Source of the DNA: DATBLE01 sp038248655
GTDB lineage: Bacteria; Actinomycetota; Thermoleophilia; Gaiellales; Gaiellaceae
DNA: 13,392 nucleotides
Assembly: GCA_038248655.1 (NCBI GenBank)
Contig: JBBRXG010000085.1
Span: 1 to 13,392 of the forward strand
Direction of reading: 5' to 3'
The notes under the pieces were generated by a model. That model was not told the DNA's origin. It saw only the letters and a program-made list of their open reading frames with translations, and ran no database searches. A program made the translations under genes and the position numbers. Positions 1 to 7,937 of this stretch are shown here, piece after piece. Every line of letters starts with the position of its first letter. The stretch's first letter is position 1.

Positions 1-29
1 AGTAGCCGCTAAGCGCTAGACTCGCGGCC

Positions 30-1709
30 TCAGGCGCGCGTCGCCCGCAGCTTCCGCCGCAGCCCGAGCAGCCGGCCGACCACCGAGCGGGCGTAGCCGT
101 GCAGGACGACGAGACGGACCCAGAGCCAGAGGAACGGTCGCACGAGCGCGAACCAGCTCGGCAGGGCCTCCGCCGGCTCGGGCCGGAGCCACGACGAGAA
201 GAGCGCTGCCGGCGCGGCGAGGGCGCGTAGCGTCCGGTCGGCGGCCGACTGCGACACCGGCTCGACCCGAAGCTCGGCTGCCTCCTCGATCGCGCCGACG
301 AGGATCGGCGCCGCCGGCCGGTCGAGCCCGTGCGGCCGCACGAAGGCCTGGAGGAACGCATGGATCCGGTCCGGGTCGACACCCGTTCCGGCGACGAACT
401 CGCCGAGCTGGCGCAGGTGGGCGTCCATGTCCTCCGCGACCCGGAGCAGGCCGCCGTCGCCGGCCGCCAGGTGGCTGAAGTGGACGGTGCCCTGGGCGTT
501 CCGGAACTCGGGTGCGTCGAGCGTGCAGACGGGTCGGCCGACGATCCCGGCCTCGATCAGGGCGCTCGTGTTCGCGCCCACCGCCGCGACGCTGAAGTAG
601 AGTGAGTCGAAGAGGTCGTTCTTCTGGCTCTGTGTGAACTCCGCGTAGGTGTCGCGCTTGGGGCTTCCGTGCTGCCTGGGCCAGACGGCGACGTTCTCGA
701 CCTGGGAGACGTCCAGGGTGGCGTAGCGCAGGGCGCTGCCCGGGTGGGGGCGGATCAGGATGCCGGCCCGTGCGAGCTCCGGGTCGTCGGCTGCACGGAT
801 CCGGCGGATCCAGCGCTCGACGAAGTGGACCTCTCCGGGAGCCATCCAGTAGCTCGAGCCGAGGAAGAGCACGAACGGCCGCTCGGGGTCCAGACCGACC
901 ATGCGGCAGAACTCCTCGCGGGCGCGGCTGGGACGCCAGTCGAAGCCGTGGTCGAACGTCTGGGCGCCCGTCGTCACCACCTGGGCGGGATCGGCGCCGT
1001 GGAGCTCCACCGCCTCGTCGCGCTGGGCCCCGTTCCAGACGACGATGCGGTCGGGGACGACCCGCATGTCCCCCTTGATCGTCAGGTTGTCCCAGCTCGC
1101 CACGCAGACGGCGCTGGGGATCCCGCGCGCCCGTGCCGCCTTCACGTAGTCGGGCTGCCGCGACCCGAAGTCGACGAGCGGCGTGACCAGCACGAGATCG
1201 GGCCGGACCTCGTCCAGCAGCCCCACGACGCGGGGGTCGGGCTCGACCGCCCGGTCGAGGCGCCGGAGGAGCCCGATCACGACCGCGATGCCGCGGTCGC
1301 CCAGGTGCCGGAGCGGCCAGGCGAGCGGCCGCAGCCGTGAGGGCAGCACGGAGCCGTCCACCCGCCGCCGCAGCACCTCCGAGCCGTCGTAGCGGTGGTC
1401 GAAGAACCGCAGGTAGTCGACCAGGAGACGGAGGTCGTGCACGAACGCCGTCCACCTCGTCCGCTCGGGCTCGGGAGCCAGCTCGACGCTCACGGTCGGG
1501 CACTCCCGGACGAGCCGCTCGCGGAGCTCGGCGACGCTCTGCTCCCGGCGAGCGTACTGGTGGACGACGCGGATCCGGTGTCCCTTCTCCGCGAGCGGCC
1601 GCAGCGCCGGTTCGTACACCTTCACGAAGCCGTCGTGGAGCATGGCGAAGAGGATCGTCTTGCCGGTCTGCTCGCCGGCGCTCGTTGCGGCCGTCGCGTC
1701 CGCCGGCAT
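30..1709 (-). CDS. GT-B-like glycosyltransferase or glycerophosphotransferase-like protein, last gene of the operon
   Basis: A 559-residue protein that looks like a cytoplasmic GT-B-fold transferase. Visible are an N-terminal Rossmann-like start (residues 18-50), a long middle region ending in a strand with VTPLVDF (175-181), a conserved block with SWDNLTIKG (205-213), an RPHP motif (320-323) and NTSALIEA (380-387). The RPHP and TS-x-x-EA pair resembles the donor side of CDP-glycerol glycerophosphotransferase and UDP-GlcNAc 2-epimerase-like folds; that is fold-level similarity, not proof of substrate. The tail (about 519-540) is hydrophobic and rich in Trp and Leu, followed by a basic end, which suggests peripheral membrane attachment. 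It is a clear paralog of the 531-residue gene two positions upstream. The ATG at 1709 overlaps the preceding stop by one base (TGATG). A GTG one codon earlier (1712) would give a GTGA overlap and is equally possible. GAGG lies about 10 nt before the ATG. Acceptor and donor are unknown. Confidence 0.8.
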   Translation of the reverse strand: MPADATAATSAGEQTGKTILFAMLHDGFVKVYEPALRPLAEKGHRIRVVHQYARREQSVAELRERLVRECPTVSVELAPEPERTRWTAFVHDLRLLVDYLRFFDHRYDGSEVLRRRVDGSVLPSRLRPLAWPLRHLGDRGIAVVIGLLRRLDRAVEPDPRVVGLLDEVRPDLVLVTPLVDFGSRQPDYVKAARARGIPSAVCVASWDNLTIKGDMRVVPDRIVVWNGAQRDEAVELHGADPAQVVTTGAQTFDHGFDWRPSRAREEFCRMVGLDPERPFVLFLGSSYWMAPGEVHFVERWIRRIRAADDPELARAGILIRPHPGSALRYATLDVSQVENVAVWPRQHGSPKRDTYAEFTQSQKNDLFDSLYFSVAAVGANTSALIEAGIVGRPVCTLDAPEFRNAQGTVHFSHLAAGDGGLLRVAEDMDAHLRQLGEFVAGTGVDPDRIHAFLQAFVRPHGLDRPAAPILVGAIEEAAELRVEPVSQSAADRTLRALAAPAALFSSWLRPEPAEALPSWFALVRPFLWLWVRLVVLHGYARSVVGRLLGLRRKLRATRA

Positions 1710-3100
1710 CACGACGCAGCCTCGACCGGCTCGCGCTCCTCGCCGAGGCTCGCGTACCACGGGTCGACCTGGTATCTGGCGAAGCGGCCGTAGCCGAGGA
1801 AGCCGCGATCGGGAGCGAACTTGGCCACGTAGTGGAGGTGGCTCGACGCCTCGTAGGCCTGGACCAGTCGCTCGCGGTAGCGCGTCTGGCCGGCCGTGTC
1901 GGGCGTTCCGCGGTCGAGGAGGTCGAGCATCTCCTGCACGGCCGCGAGGATCTCGTCGGGCGTGTTCTGCAGGTACTCGTACCGCCCCGGGTGACGCTTG
2001 TAGGTCTGGTACTCCTCGGAGAGGAAGTCGTCGAGCGTGAGGGTCTTCCCGGTCTCGCGGTCGACGACGGTCTTCATCATCAGGATCCCGTCGCGCCGGG
2101 GCGGATAGGCACCGATCGGATCGGTGCCGTTGACAGTCAGCAGCGGCGTGTTGGTGAGATGGCAGACCGAATGAGGGCTCGACTCGCCGGTGATCAGGAA
2201 CCGGCTGTGGAAGAGGCAGTAGAGCTCGAGCAGCGCGCTTCGCCGGGGCGAGGTTGCGAGGTCGACCACGCCCGGCCGGCGCACGGGGGTCATGGTCGCG
2301 TCGCCGAAGCGCACGACGGTGTAGCCCTGCTCGACGAGAAGGTCGAGCGCGGGGAAGTACGTCTCGATCCACGCGTTCCTGGTTGCCTCGTCCATGCCGC
2401 CGTAGGCCGCCTTGCCTCTGTACGTGTCACGGCCGTCCGAGGCGAGCTTGTAGCCGCGCTCCCGGGCATGGACGGTGACGATCGGCCTGTCGGGAGGAAT
2501 GTCCAGCGCCGCCGCCCACTCGGCCGCGCGCCGCTCGGCCGCCGGCGTGAGACGGGTTCCGACCGGCTCGGCGATCAGGCGCCGCCGCCAGTAGGGGCCG
2601 CCGTCTGGATCCTCGCGTCTGCGCCGCTTCCGGTCGAGCCTGTCGATCACCTCGCGCACGTGGGTGCGGACCGGCTTCGGGAGGTCGTGCCTGCGGACGT
2701 ACGCCCGCAGGTCCTGAGCCCCCCTCTTCCGGACCGGGTCGCCGGCGGTGCGCAGCCCGCCGAGGTCGACGCGGGCCGAGCGAGCTCGTAGAAGGGCGAG
2801 CGCGGGCCGCGCCCTCACGATCGGGACGCCGTCGCAGTCGACGTCGAGATAGGCGGGATGGGCGAATCGGCGCGGAGGACAGACGGCGGCCGATGCCCCG
2901 ATCAGCCGGGCATAGGCGAGCCCTTGGACGAGCTCCAGCGCGACGTGCCCGAAGTACGACCAGCGGCCCGGATGGCTCTCCCGGACGACGACCACCCGCC
3001 GACGGCCGATCGAGACGACTCTGGCACCGGGCGGGACCGGCTCGTCGCCGGCGTCGACCAGCGGATTGACCCAGGACTCTGTGTCCGGCGGTTGCACCAT
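1709..3100 (-). CDS. TIGR04372-like glycosyltransferase
   Basis: A 463-residue protein that I assign from memory to the TIGR04372 family of putative glycosyltransferases, found in surface-polysaccharide loci. Supporting features are VHAR plus Gly-Tyr (210-217), an aromatic/basic segment followed by a helix leading to VVRFGDATMTP (262-272), and the strong C-terminal block GESSPHSVCHLT (305-316) with NGTDPIGAYP (324-333). Residues 150-175 are very basic. There is no signal peptide, so it should act in the cytoplasm or at the inner membrane face. The ATG at 3100 is the only ATG/GTG/TTG start in frame after the previous gene ends. A purine stretch sits about 14 nt upstream, farther than ideal. 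The in-frame stretch before the ATG (about 11 codons) is protein-like, with only a CTG available as a start, so the N-terminus is slightly uncertain. It lies between two paralogous GT-B-like genes, which suggests the three add sugars to the same glycan. Donor and acceptor cannot be read from the sequence. Confidence 0.82.
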   Translation of the reverse strand: MVQPPDTESWVNPLVDAGDEPVPPGARVVSIGRRRVVVVRESHPGRWSYFGHVALELVQGLAYARLIGASAAVCPPRRFAHPAYLDVDCDGVPIVRARPALALLRARSARVDLGGLRTAGDPVRKRGAQDLRAYVRRHDLPKPVRTHVREVIDRLDRKRRRREDPDGGPYWRRRLIAEPVGTRLTPAAERRAAEWAAALDIPPDRPIVTVHARERGYKLASDGRDTYRGKAAYGGMDEATRNAWIETYFPALDLLVEQGYTVVRFGDATMTPVRRPGVVDLATSPRRSALLELYCLFHSRFLITGESSPHSVCHLTNTPLLTVNGTDPIGAYPPRRDGILMMKTVVDRETGKTLTLDDFLSEEYQTYKRHPGRYEYLQNTPDEILAAVQEMLDLLDRGTPDTAGQTRYRERLVQAYEASSHLHYVAKFAPDRGFLGYGRFARYQVDPWYASLGEEREPVEAAS

Positions 3101-3155
3101 GCGATAGTAGTGAACCCCTTTCCGGATCCGCCGCAGGGCGACGGGCGCGCGGCGG

Positions 3156-4751
3156 CTAGAACGACGCGCGGCGCGCGAGCGCGCGTACTCCTTCGAGCCT
3201 GCGAGAAAGCCTGCGAGAGAGCCTGCGGAGCTGCTTGCGGGCACGCTTGCGCAGTACCTTCCGCGCGTCTCGCAGCGCAGCGAGCGCGTGGTGCACCGGC
3301 CAGGCGGCCAGAGCCGCCGGGAGGACGGCGGCGCGCACGAGCGCCCCGCCTCCCCGGACACGAGCGGCCTCCGCCTGCGCGACTTCCTCGATCGCGGCGG
3401 CGAGCACCGGCGCCGTCGGCGCCTCGAGTCCGAAAGGCCGCACGAACGCCGCGACGAAGGCGCTTCGGTCGACCGCGGCCGGTCCGGCCAGGTCGCGGGC
3501 CAGCTCCTCGAGATGCCCTTCGAGGTCCGGCGCAACCGAGACGACGCCGCCTCCGGCGTCCAGCAGGTGGCGGAAGTGAAGCGTCCCGCGCTGGCCCGTC
3601 TCGAACGCCGGATCCTCCCACGTGTACACGCGCCGGCCGATCACCGCCGCGTCGACGAAGGCGCTCGTGTTCACGCCGACGACGGCGTGGCTGTGGAAGA
3701 TCGAGTCGAAGTAGTCCTCGTCGTGACCCGGCTCGAAGCTGCCCGTCTCGCGGCTCCACACCGCGACCGAGTCGAAGGGCACGGCTGCGTCCCGCCACGG
3801 GCCACGGTGCTTCGGGTGGGGCCTGATCAGGATCGACGCGTGGCGCAGGCGCGCATCGGGCGCCGCTCGGATCGCCCCGACCCAGCGGAGCACCGCGTCC
3901 CGCTCGTCGTCGACGATGAACCGAGACGAGCAGGCGTAGAGGACGAGGGGTCGGCCGGGGTCGAGTCCGAGCCGGCCGCAGAGCTCCTCGCGTGACCGGG
4001 TCGGCTTCCGTCCCAGCCAGCGCTCGAACACCTGGGCGCCGGCGACGAGGACATCCTCCGCCGCGATGCCGTGGAGCGACACCGCCTCCTCTGCCTGCAG
4101 CTCGTTCCAGACGATGACCCGGTCCGGCAGGACACCGATCAGGCCCTTGTTCGTGAGCGTGTCCCAGGTCGGTACCGCGAGCGCGCTCGGCACGCGGGCG
4201 GCCCGTGCCGCCTTCAGGTAGGGCTCTTGGACCCTGGCGAAGTCGACGAGGGGCGAGACCAACACGACGTCGGGCCGCCGGTCGCGCACGAGGTCACGCA
4301 GCGCCCGGCTCGGTGGAATCGCCTCCTCGACGGCACGCACGAGCGCGAGCGCCCGGGCGGCGGCGCCGTCTCCTCCCCGGGAGACGAGATCGCCGACGAG
4401 TCGCATCGGCATCGGCGCGAGCCGCCGCCCGCGTGCCTGCAGCTTCGGCGCGCTCGCGTAGGCGGGGTGGACGTACCGCAGGTAGTCGCGCAGGCCCCGC
4501 AGGGCTGCGACGAACGGCTTCCACAGCCCCGGGTCTCCCGCCGGCGCCGGGCCGTACGTCACCGTCGGGCAGTCGTCGGCGAGACGTGCGGACTCGTTCA
4601 GCTCGCGGTCGAGGTCGTGGACGAGGTGGATTTGGTGGCCGCGTTCGGCAAGCTGCCCGAGTGCGCCGCCGTAGACGCGGAGGAGCGCGGCGTCGCGCAT
4701 GAAGAAGAGAATCCGCAGTCGCCGGTCCGGCTCCGACGGCCCCGCCGTCAT
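3156..4751 (-). CDS. GT-B-like glycosyltransferase or glycerophosphotransferase-like protein with basic repeat tail
   Basis: A 531-residue paralog of the last gene in the operon. The same landmarks occur in the same order: an N-terminal strand and helix (13-45), VSPLVDF (165-171), TWDTLTNKG (195-203), IRPHP (309-313) and NTSAFVDA (361-368). The family fold is inferred as GT-B, with donor-side motifs like those of CDP-glycerol glycerophosphotransferases. Its last 35 residues (about 497-531) are strongly basic and contain tandem RRLS-type tetrads, probably a membrane-surface anchor. These replace the Trp-rich tail of the paralog. The ATG at 4751 overlaps the upstream methyltransferase stop (ATGA) and is preceded by an excellent Shine-Dalgarno sequence, so this start is secure. 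The stop is TAG at 3156-3158. A transferase of sugar or polyol phosphate onto a surface glycan is the best guess; the substrate is unknown. Confidence 0.8.
   Translation of the reverse strand: MTAGPSEPDRRLRILFFMRDAALLRVYGGALGQLAERGHQIHLVHDLDRELNESARLADDCPTVTYGPAPAGDPGLWKPFVAALRGLRDYLRYVHPAYASAPKLQARGRRLAPMPMRLVGDLVSRGGDGAAARALALVRAVEEAIPPSRALRDLVRDRRPDVVLVSPLVDFARVQEPYLKAARAARVPSALAVPTWDTLTNKGLIGVLPDRVIVWNELQAEEAVSLHGIAAEDVLVAGAQVFERWLGRKPTRSREELCGRLGLDPGRPLVLYACSSRFIVDDERDAVLRWVGAIRAAPDARLRHASILIRPHPKHRGPWRDAAVPFDSVAVWSRETGSFEPGHDEDYFDSIFHSHAVVGVNTSAFVDAAVIGRRVYTWEDPAFETGQRGTLHFRHLLDAGGGVVSVAPDLEGHLEELARDLAGPAAVDRSAFVAAFVRPFGLEAPTAPVLAAAIEEVAQAEAARVRGGGALVRAAVLPAALAAWPVHHALAALRDARKVLRKRARKQLRRLSRRLSRRLEGVRALARRASF
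3197..3256 (-). repeat. 12-bp degenerate tandem repeat, five units, inside a coding region
   Basis: Five consecutive 12-bp units (3197-3208, 3209-3220, 3221-3232, 3233-3244, 3245-3256) start with GCCTGCG or GCTTGCG on the plus strand. The first two differ at one base; later ones are more diverged. Twelve bases equals four codons, so the repeat stays in frame and encodes basic tetrads of the type RRLS near the C-terminus of the 531-residue GT-like protein. This gives an extended amphipathic, Arg-rich helix. Unit number could change by slippage without breaking the frame. Confidence 0.75.
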
Positions 4752-5965
4752 TCCTCCTCCTTCCGGAAGACCGCGAAGTGCGACGGCATCCCCCAGCTGC
4801 CGACGAATGCCGGGTCACGGCAGCAGAAGGCCCGGATCTCGTCCGCCCTGCCGTTCTCGAGGACGTCGAGGAGTCGGCGGAGCATCTGCAGCGTCTCGAG
4901 CGACCGTTCGGTGTCCTCCCGCCGGGCCAGCACCGCCCGCGAGGGGAGCACGGCGGTCAGCTCGGCCAAGCGCCGGTCGCAGCTGGCGGCACGCGCCGGC
5001 TCGAAGCGGTCGACCAGGGCATCGACGTCCTCGAGCAGCGCCCACAGCTCGCCGGCGGGAACCGCCTCGAGGTCGACGAGGAAGTGCTTGCGGCCGAGCA
5101 TATGGGTGAGCCGGCTGCGGGCGACGAAGTCGAGCTCGCGCTCGAGCTGCTCGTCCGCGGAGGGCTCGTGCTTGAACCAGTGCACGTCGAGCCCGCCGTC
5201 GTAGCTCGGCCACGAGGAGTAGTGGCGGAAGGCAGCCCGGCGCATCTGGGCACAGAGCTCGGCGGGGTCGACGAAGTACCGCAGGCGGACGAACGGGTTC
5301 TCGAGAACGTCCATCGTCCACGACTCGATCGTCCGCTTGTGCGGGATCGAGGCCCACTTCGTCTCGAAGAGGGCGCGAGCCGCGTCCTGTGCGCCGAGCC
5401 CGGTGAGCGCGCGGTACCGCGCCTGCACGATCTTCCACGTCAGCTGGATCAGGCTGCCGAAGGCCTCGTCGTAGAACAGCACGACGAAGCCGCCGTCACG
5501 CAGGAGCGCGCGGAACTGCTCGATCCACGCCGACGCGGGCTGGATCGTGTAGACGAACCCCTCGGCGTCGACGACGTCGAACCCCCCGGCGGGTGTGTCG
5601 GGCAGCGGGTAGCTCTCGACGTCGTCCGCCCGCAGCGCCGACAGACGCTCCTCGAGGCCGAAGCGCGCGAAGTACTCGGCGATCACCGGGTGGGCGTTCC
5701 GGTTCGGCTCGGCCAGGGTGCACTCCGCCCCCCAGAGCGCGAAGACGAGCGAGTTCTCGCCCGCGTCGGGGCCGAACTCGAGCAGGCGGGCGCCGCGGAA
5801 GAGCCGCGGCGGCAGGCGGAGCCTGTCGGTGAACAGGCGACGGCGCTGCCGCTCGTACGCCTCGAGCTCGGCGGCGGACGGGAACGCGCCGTAGGTCGGA
5901 AGCACGCTCTGGCGCTCGTAGTACTCGTAGAGCGTCCCGCCCACGCCGGCGCCGCCCTCGGTCAC
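4748..5965 (-). CDS. class I SAM-dependent methyltransferase with long C-terminal extension
   Basis: A 405-residue protein. Residues 1-55 form an N-terminal cap rich in Tyr, Glu and Arg. The SAM-binding motif I is LLEFGPDAGENS (61-72), followed by an acidic residue at the end of strand 2 (Glu86), an AEGFVYT segment (134-140) and a post-motif strand FVVLFYDE (160-167). This is a class I Rossmann-fold methyltransferase. The region after about residue 170 is long and unrecognised, with conserved-looking Trp, His and Tyr-rich stretches (204-265) and a helical, Leu/Arg-rich section (about 285-375). The target, probably a sugar hydroxyl or carboxyl of a surface glycan given the neighbours, is an inference. 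The start is the GTG at 5965, which overlaps the stop of the upstream gene as GTGA. Its 3' end, coding Lys-Glu-Glu-Glu, doubles as the ribosome binding site of the next gene. Confidence 0.82.
   Translation of the reverse strand: MTEGGAGVGGTLYEYYERQSVLPTYGAFPSAAELEAYERQRRRLFTDRLRLPPRLFRGARLLEFGPDAGENSLVFALWGAECTLAEPNRNAHPVIAEYFARFGLEERLSALRADDVESYPLPDTPAGGFDVVDAEGFVYTIQPASAWIEQFRALLRDGGFVVLFYDEAFGSLIQLTWKIVQARYRALTGLGAQDAARALFETKWASIPHKRTIESWTMDVLENPFVRLRYFVDPAELCAQMRRAAFRHYSSWPSYDGGLDVHWFKHEPSADEQLERELDFVARSRLTHMLGRKHFLVDLEAVPAGELWALLEDVDALVDRFEPARAASCDRRLAELTAVLPSRAVLARREDTERSLETLQMLRRLLDVLENGRADEIRAFCCRDPAFVGSWGMPSHFAVFRKEEE
4752..4764 (-). promoter_or_regulatory. strong Shine-Dalgarno site for the 531-residue GT-like gene
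   Basis: Reading the minus strand, GGAAGGAGGAGGA directly precedes the ATG at 4751. It contains AAGGAGG with a spacing of about 4 nt, and an overlapping purine repeat. It lies inside the end of the methyltransferase gene, where it encodes the Lys-Glu-Glu-Glu tail. It is the strongest ribosome binding site in the window; most other starts here rely on stop-start overlap instead. Confidence 0.75.
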
Positions 5966-7203
5966 AGCACGCGGAGCTCGGGCATCGGGACAACGAACCG
6001 TCCGCCCCGGTCGCCGAACCGCGAGTGGCGCTCGACGATCGGCCGGTAGTACCGCCAGGCGATCACGACCAGGTAGTCGACGTCCCGCTCGTAGATCGCC
6101 TCCGAAGGAAGCACCGGCAGGTGCAGCCCCGGGCTGAGCAGCCCCTGCTTCGCCGGGTAGTCGTCGACGAGGAAGTCGATCAGGCGGCCGAGCTCGAAGT
6201 GGTACACGAGCGTGGTCGTCGTCGCGGAGGCGCCGTAGCCGGCGAGGCCGTGGCCCTCGTCGCGCAGGCGCCGGACGAGCGGCAGCACCTGCTGCTTGGC
6301 GTCCTCGATCCGCTTCGAGAAGTCCCGGAAGAGCTCCGGCCGGTCGAGGCCCTGCCGCTCCTCGAGGTCGCGGAGCTCCGGGACCGAGGCCGAGACCGGG
6401 CGCCCGGCGCCCTGGAGCTGGAGCGAGTAGCGGAGCGAGCCGCCCTTCGTCGGCACGCGGAGGGCGTCGATCAGCTCCAGCCCGTGCCGGCGGAAGAACC
6501 GCTCCACCGGCCGCACCGCGAAGGCCGAGAGGTGCTCGTGGTAGAAGAAGTCGAAGACCATGTTCTTGACGAGGTCGCCGAGGTAGAAGCTCTCGAAGAC
6601 GAAGACCCCGTCGGGCGCGAGCAGCTCGCGGATCGCCGCCGCCACCTCGTCGAGGTCGTCGATGTTGGCGATCACGTTGTTCGCGGTCACGATCGCCGCC
6701 GTGCCCCGCTCGTCTCGGATGCGGCGGGCAGCCTCGGGCGTGAGGAACTCGGCGAGCGTCTCCACGCCCGCCTCGGTCGCCCGGCGGGCGATCTCCACCG
6801 CCGGGTCGATCCCGAGCACCGTCATCCCGCGTTTCCGAAAGCTCTGCAGGAGCATCCCGTCGTTGCTGCCGACGTCGATCACCAGTGAGCCGGCGGGCGG
6901 CCGGACGCGGCCGAGCACCTCCTCGGCGTAGCCGTCGAAGTGCTCGGCGAGACCGAGGGAGCTCGACGACTCGTAGATGTAGTCGACGTAGATCTCCTGC
7001 GGCTGGACGACGTCGAGCAGCTGGACGAAGCCGCAGTCGTGGCAGAGGTACATGTCGAGCGGGAACACCGGCTGCGGCTCGTCCGCCCGGGCGGGCGGCA
7101 CGTAGGCGTCGGCGAGCGGCGTCGGGGTCAGGCCGAGGACCAGCTCGAGATCGGTGCCGTGGCAGAGCCGGCAGTCCGACCGGCGGTAGGAGAGCTCGCT
7201 CAC
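5962..7203 (-). CDS. zinc-site SAM-dependent sugar C-methyltransferase (NovU/TcaB9-like)
   Basis: A 413-residue three-domain protein. The N-terminal zinc-binding domain has Cys11, Cys14, Cys54 and Cys57 (CRLC ... CHDC). A Tyr/Ser-rich linker follows (74-89). The methyltransferase core has motif I VIDVGSNDG (108-116). YHEH (221-224) matches the Tyr-x-Glu-His of the catalytic site described for TcaB9. The C-terminal domain has GYGAS (322-326) and DDYPAKQG (347-354), typical of Methyltransf_14. Known members C-methylate the C-3 of dTDP-4-keto-6-deoxy sugars. Here the sugar is unknown, but catalytic residues look intact, so a branched methyl group on a keto sugar is a fair inference. The GTG start at 7203 overlaps the dehydrogenase stop as GTGA; coding similarity begins immediately after it, so upstream in-frame codons are not part of the gene. 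Confidence 0.88.
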   Translation of the reverse strand: MSELSYRRSDCRLCHGTDLELVLGLTPTPLADAYVPPARADEPQPVFPLDMYLCHDCGFVQLLDVVQPQEIYVDYIYESSSSLGLAEHFDGYAEEVLGRVRPPAGSLVIDVGSNDGMLLQSFRKRGMTVLGIDPAVEIARRATEAGVETLAEFLTPEAARRIRDERGTAAIVTANNVIANIDDLDEVAAAIRELLAPDGVFVFESFYLGDLVKNMVFDFFYHEHLSAFAVRPVERFFRRHGLELIDALRVPTKGGSLRYSLQLQGAGRPVSASVPELRDLEERQGLDRPELFRDFSKRIEDAKQQVLPLVRRLRDEGHGLAGYGASATTTTLVYHFELGRLIDFLVDDYPAKQGLLSPGLHLPVLPSEAIYERDVDYLVVIAWRYYRPIVERHSRFGDRGGRFVVPMPELRVL

Positions 7204-7937
7204 GGCGTCTCCTCGGAGGAGATTTCCCGGATCAGGCTCTCCTGCCAGAGCAGCGACAGCCCGCCGTCGACCACCAGCTCCTGGCCGGTGACCGCCGCCG
7301 CCTCCGAGCCGCACAGCAGGAAGACGGCCGAGGCGACCTCGTCCGCGGTCGGGATCCGGCGCAGCGGCGTCGCCCGGCGCAGCCGCTCGGCGAACGGGGA
7401 GGCGAGGTACGCCTCGCGCGACTCCTCCTTGAGCACGGCGCCCGGGGTGACGCAGTTCACGCGGATCCCGACCGGCCCGAGCGCGACCGCGTAGTACCGG
7501 GCCATCTGCCGGAGCGCCGCCTTCGCCGCGTGGTAGCCGACCGGCTGCTCGCCGGCGACGAGACGGGCGGCGTGCGAGCCGGCGATCACGATCGCGCCGC
7601 CGCCGTCCGCGAACCGCTCGCCCGCCCACTCGATCATCGTCTTCGTCGCGGTCAGCGAGACGTCCAGCTCGCCCTGCCACGGGTCGCCCTCTCCGCGGAA
7701 GCGGTGCAGGACGACCAGGTTGTCGAGCGCTCCGGAGGCCTCGACCGCCCGGGAGAGCACCGCGGGCAGCTCAGCGGCGGCGGCGAGGTCGGCGGCCCAG
7801 TGGCGAACGTTCGGCAGCTCCCGCTCGGGCGGGCTGGTCCGCCCGAGGACGGAGACGGCGCCGCCCGCCTTCGCGAAGCGGCGCGTGACCGCGCGGCCGA
7901 TCCCGCGGGTGCCGCCGACGACGAGGGTATGCGTCAC
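7200..7937 (-). CDS. atypical short-chain dehydrogenase/reductase
   Basis: A 245-residue classical-size SDR oxidoreductase. The cofactor loop is GGTRGIG (8-14), in place of the usual TGxxxGIG. The catalytic Ser121, Tyr135 and Lys139 (YHAAK) are present, and the C-terminal DGG (224-226) is typical. Two features are unusual: the NNAG motif is missing, replaced by a Leu/His/Arg-Phe-Arg-Gly segment (75-82), and the helix-4 catalytic Asn position appears to be Ser94 (DVSLTATK). Arg11 after the first glycines and Arg33 after strand 2 hint at NADP(H) preference, which is weak evidence. It probably oxidises or reduces a sugar hydroxyl or ketone made by its neighbours. The GTG at 7937 overlaps the cupin stop (GTGA), and the nucleotide-binding strand starts at once after it. 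Confidence 0.87.
   Translation of the reverse strand: MTHTLVVGGTRGIGRAVTRRFAKAGGAVSVLGRTSPPERELPNVRHWAADLAAAAELPAVLSRAVEASGALDNLVVLHRFRGEGDPWQGELDVSLTATKTMIEWAGERFADGGGAIVIAGSHAARLVAGEQPVGYHAAKAALRQMARYYAVALGPVGIRVNCVTPGAVLKEESREAYLASPFAERLRRATPLRRIPTADEVASAVFLLCGSEAAAVTGQELVVDGGLSLLWQESLIREISSEETP

Noticed and set aside
1..29. Possible terminator after the last stop codon
   Set aside because: Only 29 bases are available; the partial symmetry around 3-18 gives no stable stem and there is no T-run.
16..1503. Long minus-strand open frame (495 codons) overlapping the last gene
   Set aside because: It is an alternative frame of the 30-1709 gene; the translation is Arg/Pro/Ala-rich with no domain, as expected for a shadow frame in GC-rich DNA.
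1337..2791. Long plus-strand open frames opposite the glycosyltransferase genes, the largest 484 codons
   Set aside because: They are antisense shadows: Arg/Asp/Val/Leu-rich composition with no recognisable motif, while the minus strand carries clear family motifs over the same bases.
3101..3155. TACTAT as an internal -10 promoter before the TIGR04372-like gene
   Set aside because: It lies only 3 nt from the ATG, so transcription would begin inside the gene, and no -35-like element sits at the right spacing.
4778..6049. Plus-strand 423-codon open frame opposite the 405-residue methyltransferase
   Set aside because: It mirrors the codon periodicity of the minus-strand gene and shows no domain or start context.
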